Shown here one piece after another: positions 1-4,064 of a stretch of DNA of 6,282 nt (positions are counted from its first letter, which is position 1; every line of letters begins with the position of its first letter). Made by a program: the position numbers and the translations under genes. The stretch covers positions 1 through 6,282 of the forward strand of contig JBFXFK010000247.1 in the NCBI GenBank assembly GCA_050179135.1. The letters run 5' to 3'. This DNA is from UBA4064 sp050179135. Lineage in GTDB: Bacteria; Desulfobacterota; Desulfobacteria; Desulfobacterales; Desulfatirhabdiaceae. The notes under the pieces were generated by a model. That model was not told the origin of the DNA. It saw only the letters and a program-made list of their open reading frames with translations, and searched no databases.

Positions 1-50
1 ACAACTGAAAATGGCCTTTTGAATGCAGAAGCACCCAAGCGAATAATCCT

Positions 51-126
51 GAGGAACCCGGTGCGGTAATTCCGCACGCCGGGGTCTGTGAGGGGGCAGT
101 CGGGTAACTGGCTGTCCTACCTCGAT
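51..126 (+). ncRNA. Group II intron 3' end (domains V and VI), partial
   Basis: The segment folds as the catalytic domain V and branch-site domain VI of a group II intron. Domain V: 54-61 pairs with 79-86, a two-base bulge (CG, 77-78) follows as is standard, then 62-66 pairs with 72-76 around a small loop. Domain VI: 90-93 pairs with 120-123 and 94-99 with 112-117, leaving T118-A119 bulged. A119 would be the branch-point adenosine, with the 3' splice site after 126 (ending AT, i.e. AY), the expected distance. The rest of the intron, including any reverse transcriptase gene, lies left of the window. In this alignment the usual AGC catalytic triad at the base of domain V reads AAC, so this copy may be inactive; the register of that base is not certain. 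Confidence 0.72.
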
Positions 127-139
127 AAGGCAGCAGGGA

Positions 140-166
140 GGGAATAGGCCTTTTTCGGCCATTCCC
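140..166. repeat. Stem-loop just downstream of the intron
   Basis: GGGAAT plus GGCC (140-150, with A146 bulged) pairs with GGCC plus ATTCCC (157-166), a 10-bp stem around a TTTTTC loop. No T-run follows on either strand, so a classical Rho-independent terminator is not supported. It begins 13 bases past the predicted intron end and may be part of the original target site. Confidence 0.5.
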
Positions 167-216
167 GACCGATAACGCAGCGAAATTAATTTTCTGGAAG
201 TCTATAGCTCGGGTTT

Positions 217-244
217 GTAAAGACAAGGCATGCCTTGTCTCTAC
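217..244. repeat. Near-perfect 28-bp palindromic repeat
   Basis: A perfect 20-bp palindrome centred on GGCATGCC (221-240) is extended by GTA/TAC on the outside with one mismatch pair. From memory, palindromes of the form GTAGAGAC...GTCTCTAC centred on GCATGC are dispersed small repeats in several bacterial phyla; this copy fits that pattern. No second copy occurs in the window. Confidence 0.6.
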
Positions 245-444
245 GCCGCCAACGGCCTGACAGCATTCAGGCAGGGCAACCATTGGACGCTGAGGCGGCC
301 CGGCTGTTTCTCAATATGTCGTGTTCATCAATTTCTACAGACCGGTTGCCCCTACAGTGCTTTTTCGGAAAACATCATTTTCATTTCCGGGGAATGAGCA
401 AGCCCTTGATCGTGAATAAATCACATTCTTTCACGGGTATTGCC
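245..444. other. Non-coding stretch with a spaced inverted repeat
   Basis: No convincing gene is visible. An open frame runs through it (ATG at 235, stop at 457-459), but it starts inside the palindromic repeat and its translation has no recognisable domain. An 8-bp inverted repeat, GGGCAACC (274-281) against GGTTGCCC (344-351), encloses about 60 bases. The last part may extend the ParB remnant that follows, but similarity before 445 is too weak to claim. Confidence 0.4.
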
Positions 445-534
445 GATCCATCCATCTGATCAAAGGAAGAAAAAAACATAGGCCGGGAATCCCTGAGCGG
501 ACTGATACAGGAGGTTCAGGCAGCAGTCGAGCGG
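445..534 (+). pseudogene. Remnant of a ParB-like C-terminus
   Basis: These 90 bases align without gaps to positions 5661-5750, the 3' end of the intact parB-like gene in this window, with about 66 of 90 bases identical by hand count. Translated in the matching frame, about 17 of 30 residues agree, including EEKN, RESL and QEVQ. A tryptophan codon of the intact gene (TGG) is TGA here (457-459), so the frame is broken. At this divergence it is an old paralog or an independently acquired relative, not a fresh duplication. Nothing of the nuclease-like or helix-turn-helix parts of ParB survives. The frame continues directly into the antitoxin remnant at 535. Confidence 0.68.
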
Positions 535-694
535 ATGCAAGCAATGGAATTGTTGTGGGATGCCTTGTCCCATAATGACCATGAAATGCCATCTCCTGCA
601 TGGCATGAGGAAATTCTTAAGAAAAGAAAGGATAGAATCAGGCGAAGCAAAATTCATTACACTTGATCAACTGAAGAATTACTATCGCAGATGA
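535..694 (+). pseudogene. Frameshifted addiction-module antitoxin (TIGR02574/PF09720-like)
   Basis: The ATG at 535 opens 43 codons reading MQAMELLWDALSH, then SPAWHEEIL and KKRKDRI, the typical core of the small antitoxins annotated as putative addiction module component, which pair with RelE/ParE toxins. After position 639 the family sequence continues in another frame as GEAKFITLDQLKNYYRR (641-691), ending at TGA 692-694. As it stands the frame instead ends at TGA 664-666 after the aberrant tail RRSKIHYT. A small indel near 634-640 therefore breaks the gene. The usual N-terminal dozen residues are replaced by, or merged with, the ParB remnant (AAVERM), and no clear ribosome binding site precedes 535. 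The restored stop overlaps the toxin start by ATGA, the normal arrangement in this family. Confidence 0.78.
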
Positions 695-774
695 AAACCA
701 GAACAGTGATAATCTCCGATGATGCAACTGCTGATTTAGACGCAGGAAAAGCCTTGAGCCAATCTACAAGCTGA
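691..774 (+). pseudogene. Truncated RelE/ParE-family toxin
   Basis: The 27-codon frame MKTRTVIISDDATADLDAGKA followed by LSQSTS and a stop begins with the N-terminal strand and first helix typical of RelE/ParE toxins that follow addiction-module antitoxins. Family members are about 90-100 residues; only about 21 residues are recognisable here. The expected next residues (an AFYE-type segment) and the rest of the toxin were not found convincingly in any frame downstream, so the loss looks like a deletion rather than a single frameshift. The ATG overlaps the end of the frameshift-corrected antitoxin (ATGA, 691-694). In living relatives the toxin cleaves mRNA (RelE) or poisons gyrase (ParE). This copy should be inactive. 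Confidence 0.7.
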
Positions 775-1032
775 GAAATCAGGTGTTTTTCTATTTTTTT
801 TTCCGAATAGTTACAAGTTTGGCCGAATGTGCGGCGATCAGACATGGGGGCGGACGAAGTGTTTCTTTATCCAGGCAATTGGCCTCCCTTGATGTAATAT
901 CAGCCAGACCAGAGAGATCAACCCGACCTGCTTTTCTGCCATTCGGTCTGATTGACTGTCTAACCAAATGATGATACTAAAAATATGCCGTAACGGCGTG
1001 GCGCATTTTCAGACAAACGGGGAACGGGAATC
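775..1032. other. Intergenic region upstream of the Rpn-type gene
   Basis: No gene is supported. The open frame at 783-971 has a low-complexity start, no recognisable domain and no ribosome binding site. The region carries a T-rich run (about 785-802), a spaced AGACC/GGTCT inverted repeat, a small GCCG-TAA-CGGC hairpin (987-997) and a candidate promoter. Confidence 0.4.
952..980 (+). promoter_or_regulatory. Candidate sigma-70 promoter for the Rpn-type gene
   Basis: TTGACT (952-957), five of six against the -35 consensus, is followed after 17 bases by TACTAA (975-980), a weak -10 hexamer. It would give a leader of about 45 bases containing the small hairpin at 987-997. Sequence match only. 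Confidence 0.3.
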
Positions 1033-1545
1033 ATGCGTTATGACATTGCGGAAAAAATATTGATCGAAAAATGCCGGGATGTGCTACTGGAGCATCTGCT
1101 GCAGATATCCGTATCCGAAAGCGTGATACTGGAGGATTTACCCAAGGAAACCGTATCCCTCAAGCGCAGCGATTATCCCATCCAGGTGACGGATGCAGCA
1201 GGCCAATCCATGATGGTGCTTCTGGAACTGAAATCCGCCTGGGAAACCGACAGCATCCTGCAGATACTGGACTACCGGATTCGGCACAAGCTGAAACACC
1301 GGATGCCGATCATGTCCTGTATTGTGTTACTGACCCCGTCGGCGTCTGCGACCGATTGTTACCAGGATGAAGAGGTCCATTTTCAATACCGTCTGGTACG
1401 GATTTATGAAATGGACGCCCGGGAGGTCATGGGTAACAATCTGACCTGCCTGATGCCGTTTGTGCCCCTGATGCGGCATGGACCGGAATTGATTGTTCAG
1501 GCAGAAAACCGGATCAATGACAGTGATACGTCCCGGAAATGCTGA
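1033..1545 (+). CDS. Rpn-family PD-(D/E)XK nuclease/putative transposase, N-terminal part (frameshifted gene)
   Basis: 170 codons starting MRYDIAEKILIEKCRD, the N-terminal signature of the large Rpn family (recombination-promoting nuclease, formerly PDDEXK-type transposase, related to E. coli RpnA-E). Landmarks: SDYPIQV at 46-52, whose Asp47 is the likely motif-I acid, and VLLELKS at 62-68 with the E-x-K pair (Glu65, Lys67). VHFQYRLVRIYEMDA and PFVPLMRHG (about 116-150) are conserved in full-length relatives. The frame ends abnormally with DSDTSRKC, where relatives continue SR-E-MLTSM; the continuation is present in the -1 frame from 1539. One missing G in the CGGAAATG stretch near 1535 would explain it. 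The start follows a purine-rich GGAACGGGAA. Relatives are proposed to cut DNA and promote recombination or act in phage response. The N-terminal catalytic domain is complete, so partial activity is conceivable. Confidence 0.8.
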   Translation: MRYDIAEKILIEKCRDVLLEHLLQISVSESVILEDLPKETVSLKRSDYPIQVTDAAGQSMMVLLELKSAWETDSILQILDYRIRHKLKHRMPIMSCIVLLTPSASATDCYQDEEVHFQYRLVRIYEMDAREVMGNNLTCLMPFVPLMRHGPELIVQAENRINDSDTSRKC

Positions 1546-1871
1546 CCTCGATGGCCATCCTGTCAGGCCTGATATCGCGGGAATTGCCAAAAGAAATGAT
1601 TGGCAGAAGGAGGGATCTGATGATTGAATCTGCAGCGTATGATCTTTTGATGGAGCTTGCCCGGAAAGAGGTTCGGGATGAGGTTCGGGATGAGGTAATG
1701 AAAGAGGGAATTGAAGTGGGAGAAAAAAAGGGAATTGAGGAGGGAATACAGCGCTCTATTCGAAAAATGCTGATGAGAGGATTCAAGCCGGATGAAGTTG
1801 CGGCAATTCTGGAAGTGGATAGAGAGAAGGTACAACGAATTGTCGATTCCCTGGCGCAACCTGTGACCTGA
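1539..1871 (+). CDS. Rpn-family nuclease, C-terminal part (frameshifted gene)
   Basis: 110 codons from ATG 1539, which overlaps the stop of the upstream part (ATGCTGA). The opening, MLTSMAILSGLIS, then RRRDLMIESAAYDLL, is normally internal in Rpn-family proteins, so this is the second half of the same gene, not an independent one. Residues about 40-73 are a highly charged helical linker (EVRDEVRDEV, EVGEKKGIEEGI) of the repetitive type usual in this family; in the DNA it shows as two perfect 12-bp copies of GAGGTTCGGGAT at 1668-1691. The end (RGFKPDEVAAILEVDREKVQRIV) resembles a small helix-turn-helix-like tail. Joined, the protein would be about 279 residues, a normal family length. No strong ribosome binding site precedes 1539; expression would rely on reinitiation. 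Confidence 0.68.
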   Translation: MLTSMAILSGLISRELPKEMIGRRRDLMIESAAYDLLMELARKEVRDEVRDEVMKEGIEVGEKKGIEEGIQRSIRKMLMRGFKPDEVAAILEVDREKVQRIVDSLAQPVT

Positions 1872-1896
1872 TGCGGCTTTGATCGAAAAAACGGAT

Positions 1897-2292
1897 ATGC
1901 CATCCATTCCATACCGAAAACTGATCCTGGACCGTATCCCTAAAATCATCATAAAATCCGGCAAAACACCCCAACTCCGGACGCTGGGCGAACCGGAATA
2001 CCGGAATGCGGTTGGCGCCAAGATTCTGGAAGAAGCCCATGAACTGTTTGCCGAATGGCAGCGGGGCGATCCGGACGGCGTGCTGAAAGAATCCGCAGAT
2101 ATGATGGAGATTCTGTTGGCGGCGTTGCAGGTTCACGGACTGACTATTGATGACCTGATGGCCATGCGGCAGAAACGGGCCGATGACCGTGGTGGATTTT
2201 TGGAGCGGTTGTTTCTGGAATCTAAACCATCTCCAATCCATGCTTCCCGAAACCTGCCTGAAAGTCTTTCACCCATCCGACCTGCCGTTTGA
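1897..2292 (+). CDS. MazG-like nucleotide pyrophosphohydrolase (COG4997-like, annotated as phosphoribosyl-ATP pyrophosphohydrolase)
   Basis: 131 residues from ATG 1897. YRKLILDRIPKIIIKSGK (6-23) matches the Y-KLVRDKIPEII-SGK opening of the small MazG-like proteins often named predicted house-cleaning NTP pyrophosphatase. The all-alpha metal-binding motif is visible as EEAHE (Glu45, Glu46, Glu49) and E-SAD (Glu65, Asp68). The usual closing, RADDRGGFLERLFLES, ends near residue 109. The last 22 residues have no family counterpart and are read across the PLD-related sequence in another frame, so the natural C-terminus has been altered by a junction near 2225-2240. A TTG at 1879 gives a six-residue longer version; ATG 1897 fits the family better, though no good ribosome binding site is seen for either. 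Genes of this type often neighbour HKD-type helicases, which matches the remnants downstream. Confidence 0.75.
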   Translation: MPSIPYRKLILDRIPKIIIKSGKTPQLRTLGEPEYRNAVGAKILEEAHELFAEWQRGDPDGVLKESADMMEILLAALQVHGLTIDDLMAMRQKRADDRGGFLERLFLESKPSPIHASRNLPESLSPIRPAV

Positions 2293-2578
2293 TCAGAATC
2301 CCCAGCCCTTTCATGTCAAGGCGTTTCTCTTTCACCGGCGGTCCGGCGCCGGTTCCATGCTCATCGGCTCCTCCAATTTTACCGAAGCCGGGTTTATGCG
2401 GAATATCGAATGGAACTATTTTACACCGGGCGAAATCAATCTGGCCTTTGACAACCGGTCGGCATTTGAACAAGCCGTGACCGAAATGGTTCGTTCCAAT
2501 CCGAAAAAGCCTTTGAATGAAAACGCCATGACCATCATTTATCACAAAAAGAGTGGTTTGAAAATTGATTCCACGTAA
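2240..2578 (+). pseudogene. PLD-like (HKD nuclease) fragment of a DEAD/DEAH helicase-type protein, MITE-truncated
   Basis: The frame from ATG 2240 reads FHPSDLPF, then PFHVKAFLFHR and GSMLIGSSNFTEAGFMRNIEWN. The His-x-Lys of FHVK followed by GSSN and an EWN motif is typical of the phospholipase D-like domain at the N-terminus of HKD-family DEAD/DEAH box helicases (often carrying DUF3427). The first half of the domain is missing. Recognisable protein ends at about AFEQAVTEM (2487); the remaining residues, VRSNPKKPLNENAM onward, are translated from the 155-bp repeat element, which supplies the stop at 2576-2578. The piece overlaps the 3' end of the MazG-like gene in another frame. A helicase-core fragment at 3656-3987 is probably another part of the same ancestral gene. 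An NgoFVII-like PLD nuclease is a less likely alternative. Confidence 0.68.
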
Positions 2579-2643
2579 ACGAGAAACTTCAAAAAATCAC
2601 AGCACGCATGAGCCGCCCTGTTCACGGTACGCCCGGAACGAAC
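2489..2643. mobile_element. MITE-like 155-bp element, copy A
   Basis: This copy and 6011-6165 are both exactly 155 bp and differ at about 14 positions (roughly 91% identity, no gaps). Each starts with GTTCGTTCC and ends with its reverse complement GGAACGAAC, a 9-bp terminal inverted repeat. There is no transposase gene inside, so a non-autonomous element is the natural reading. Flanks just outside do not show an obvious target-site duplication. This copy interrupts the PLD-like frame and provides its stop codon. Confidence 0.72.
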
Positions 2644-2660
2644 GTCCTCGACGATGTTTT

Positions 2661-2689
2661 TTGAATTTCTTGAAAATCATGAATATATT
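2661..2689 (+). promoter_or_regulatory. Candidate promoter of the DUF433/DUF5615 operon
   Basis: TTGAAT (2661-2666, four of six) and TATATT (2684-2689, five of six) are separated by 17 bases in an AT-rich stretch. Transcription would start near 2696, so the inverted repeat at 2699-2721 would lie at the start site. Confidence 0.4.
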
Positions 2690-2697
2690 TACTATTG

Positions 2698-2713
2698 ATT
2701 GTAACTGTTCAAT
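2698..2713 (+). repeat. 16-bp direct repeat, left copy
   Basis: ATTGTAACTGTTCAAT recurs with one mismatch at 3353-3368, so the two copies bracket the toxin-antitoxin pair. They may mark cassette boundaries. Confidence 0.5.
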
Positions 2714-2721
2714 TGTTACAA
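2699..2721. promoter_or_regulatory. Candidate operator, inverted repeat TTGTAAC/GTTACAA
   Basis: A perfect 7-bp inverted repeat, TTGTAAC (2699-2705) and GTTACAA (2715-2721), with a 9-bp centre lies between the candidate promoter and the antitoxin ribosome binding site. Toxin-antitoxin operons are commonly repressed by binding to such repeats. Its left arm is also part of a 16-bp direct repeat that recurs at the end of the toxin gene. Confidence 0.35.
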
Positions 2722-2747
2722 CCCATCGAAAATTGGAGAAACCAATC

Positions 2748-2996
2748 ATGTCAAATACAGAAAATATGCTTTCAAGAATCACGGTGAACCCCCGGATAAT
2801 GGTCGGTAAACCGACCATTCGGGGTATGAGAATAACTGTGGAACAGATTCTCCGTGCACTGTCGGGGGGTGTTTCGGAACAGGAACTGCTTGAAGAATAT
2901 CCGGAGCTTGAAAGAGAGGATTTTCAGGCGGTGTTCGCTTATGTAACCGGACTGGTCGAAGAGGAGCGCGTATTCGCCGTGGAAGTGCATGCATGA
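2748..2996 (+). CDS. DUF433 domain antitoxin
   Basis: 82 residues. ITVNPRIMVGKPTIRGMRITVEQIL (11-35) is the hallmark opening of DUF433 proteins, small helix-turn-helix-like antitoxins; the remainder (ELLEEYPELEREDFQAVFAYV, 46-66) is the second helical part. Length is normal for the family. The start is fixed by GGAG at 2735-2738, nine bases before ATG 2748; an upstream in-frame ATG at 2565 would begin inside the repeat element and is unlikely. The stop overlaps the downstream start (ATGA, 2993-2996), giving translational coupling with the DUF5615 gene, its usual partner. It is expected to bind and neutralise that toxin and probably to repress the operon through the inverted repeat upstream. 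Confidence 0.9.
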   Translation: MSNTENMLSRITVNPRIMVGKPTIRGMRITVEQILRALSGGVSEQELLEEYPELEREDFQAVFAYVTGLVEEERVFAVEVHA

Positions 2997-3370
2997 GTGC
3001 ATCCGAGCTGAAATTTCTCATCGATGTAGGTGTAGGCAAAAGAATCGAAAGATATTTGCGGGAGGAAGGTTATGATATTAAAGCAGTGAGAGACATCGAT
3101 TCCCGCATGGAGGACGAGAATATCATCCACACTGCCGTTACGGAGAACCGCATGGTCGTAACCATGGACAAAGACTTTGGAGAGCTGGTATATCACGGTT
3201 CAATGAAACATTGTGGAGTTTTGCTGCTGAGACTGGAAAACGCAACTGGGACAGAAAAGTTGCAGATTGTTAAACATATTATGAAAAATTATTCTTCTCA
3301 GATAAAAGATTGCTTTTGTGTGTATCAGAATGACAGGTTTCGAATTAGAAGAATTGTAACTGCTCAATAA
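2993..3370 (+). CDS. DUF5615 PIN-like toxin
   Basis: 125 residues, a typical full-length DUF5615 (PIN-like) protein. The opening KFLIDVGVG carries the first conserved acid (Asp11); RDIDSRMEDENI (33-44) and TMDKDFGEL (57-65) carry the other acidic positions (about Asp41, Asp59, Asp61) expected for a metal-dependent RNase of the PIN fold; GVLLLRLE (75-82) is the conserved core strand. It forms a type II toxin-antitoxin module with the overlapping DUF433 gene and probably cleaves RNA when free; this activity is inferred from the fold. No frameshift or missing acid is seen, so the pair looks functional. The last four residues (VTAQ) and stop lie within the right copy of the 16-bp direct repeat, so the C-terminal tip may derive from the flanking repeat. 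Confidence 0.88.
   Translation: MSASELKFLIDVGVGKRIERYLREEGYDIKAVRDIDSRMEDENIIHTAVTENRMVVTMDKDFGELVYHGSMKHCGVLLLRLENATGTEKLQIVKHIMKNYSSQIKDCFCVYQNDRFRIRRIVTAQ
3353..3368 (+). repeat. 16-bp direct repeat, right copy
   Basis: ATTGTAACTGCTCAAT matches 2698-2713 at 15 of 16 positions and includes the last codons of the DUF5615 gene. Confidence 0.5.
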
Positions 3371-3520
3371 CCTGGGATGTCAGGTACCGTGGGCTTGCCC
3401 GCGCCCGATGATTTTCTATGGTTTACAGGACAAAGTCCTGTCACTGCCCGGTTTTATTGAGGTTTTACCTGCATTCCGATGTCGGTTACATTGCAGTTCA
3501 GACGGTTCTGGCCCAGTTTG
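3371..3520. other. Non-coding region after the toxin gene with a short hairpin
   Basis: No gene is recognised. A perfect 7-bp stem, ACAGGAC-AAA-GTCCTGT (3425-3441), lies 55 bases after the toxin stop. It lacks a T-run, so termination there is only a possibility. Confidence 0.35.
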
Positions 3521-3646
3521 GTCAATCCTGTTAATCCTCGCAGATATTTTTTTGACAGGATTGACATGATTTACAGGATTGAAAAAGACCAGGCACCCAT
3601 TTGTTTCATTTAATCCTGTTCATCCTGTAAATCCTGTCAAAAAATT
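3521..3646. repeat. Large inverted repeat built from 9-bp units
   Basis: The left arm (3546-3584) holds three tandem 9-bp units of the type GACAGGATT, GACATGATT, TACAGGATT; the right arm (3609-3646) holds three in the opposite orientation (AATCCTGT-type units) and ends in the complementary A-run, so the arms can form a hairpin of more than 30 bp around a loop of about 24 bases. Two further units in the right-arm orientation sit at 3522-3539. Repeats of this ACAGGATT type are familiar from intergenic regions of environmental bacterial genomes. The T/A-rich bases of the arms could act as a bidirectional terminator between the toxin gene and the sequence downstream. Confidence 0.65.
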
Positions 3647-3655
3647 CTATCCCAT

Positions 3656-3987
3656 CCAGACTATCAGGCGGCCAAACACCTGGCACATTTACGCCCAAAT
3701 TCCTGCCGGGCCTGGCTGCCCCCCCGAACCTGGCCTGTAACATCCGGCTGATGGATGCCGTTGACCGGAGTTGACTGTCACCCTTCCAATACTTTGCCAT
3801 TTTCGATGAAACCGATTACAGCCGAATTGCCTGGCGCGGTACCCGATATGACGCGGCTGAATTGTCCCGGGCACTGGAAGCCGACACCCGTACCCGAATT
3901 GTGGTCCGGAACCTGAAAACGTACCTGCCATCATTTGGCAAAATCAAGGCCCTGGCCTTTTGCAGTTCTGTGGCGCATGCAAGGTGA
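3656..3987 (+). pseudogene. Degraded DEAD/DEAH-box helicase core fragment (HKD/DUF3427 type)
   Basis: Three stretches match one helicase type in order. YQAAKHLAHLRP (3662-3696) fits the segment after the DECHH box. In another frame KFLPGLAAPPN (3697-3729) fits the LLGLTATPER motif, with a mutated motif III. IRLMDAV, then LSPFQYFAIFDETDYSRIAWRGTRYD (3742-3846) and RIVVRNL, then KIKALAFCSSVAHAR (3895-3984) fit the linker and the start of the second RecA-like domain. Damage: a one-base loss near 3693, a deletion of roughly 25 codons between APPN and IRL, an in-frame TGA at 3772-3774, and truncation at TGA 3985-3987. It cannot encode a working protein. It probably belongs to the same ancestral gene as the PLD-like piece at 2240-2487. 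Confidence 0.7.
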
Positions 3988-4064
3988 TCAGCAAGCTGAA
4001 GCAGATGCCGCTCAATTTTCTTGGACGGAATCATTTTTAATCCGGTCAAGCCTTCCTGTTTCAT
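3816..4064 (-). CDS. Doubtful small ORF overlapping the AAA_4-type gene
   Basis: An 82-codon frame starts with ATG at 4064 and overlaps the upstream stop as ATGA, which suggests coupling. About the first 28 residues (MKQEGLTGLKMIPSKKIERHLLQLADHL) have no match I recognise; the rest runs antisense through the helicase remnant and is probably not natural protein. It may be the truncated start of a lost downstream gene. Confidence 0.2.
   Translation of the reverse strand: MKQEGLTGLKMIPSKKIERHLLQLADHLACATELQKARALILPNDGRYVFRFRTTIRVRVSASSARDNSAASYRVPRQAIRL

Noticed and set aside
235..459. 74-codon plus-strand ORF after the palindrome
   Set aside because: Its ATG lies inside the palindromic repeat, the translation has no recognisable domain, and its last codons overlap the ParB remnant, whose nonsense codon is its stop.
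460..845. Two minus-strand ORFs opposite the toxin-antitoxin remnants
   Set aside because: They are antisense to sequence that clearly matches ParB, antitoxin and toxin on the plus strand, and contain no domain.
2565..2747. Upstream extension of the DUF433 gene to an ATG at 2565
   Set aside because: It would start inside the 155-bp element and pass through the promoter and inverted repeat; the ATG at 2748 has a well-placed GGAG and matches the family start.
3521..3646. CRISPR array
   Set aside because: The repeats are contiguous 9-bp units without spacers and lie in inverted orientation, so they do not form a repeat-spacer array.
3606..3934. Minus-strand ORFs opposite the helicase remnant
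   Set aside because: The plus strand carries ordered helicase motifs; the minus frames are shadows of that sequence and the repeat hairpin.
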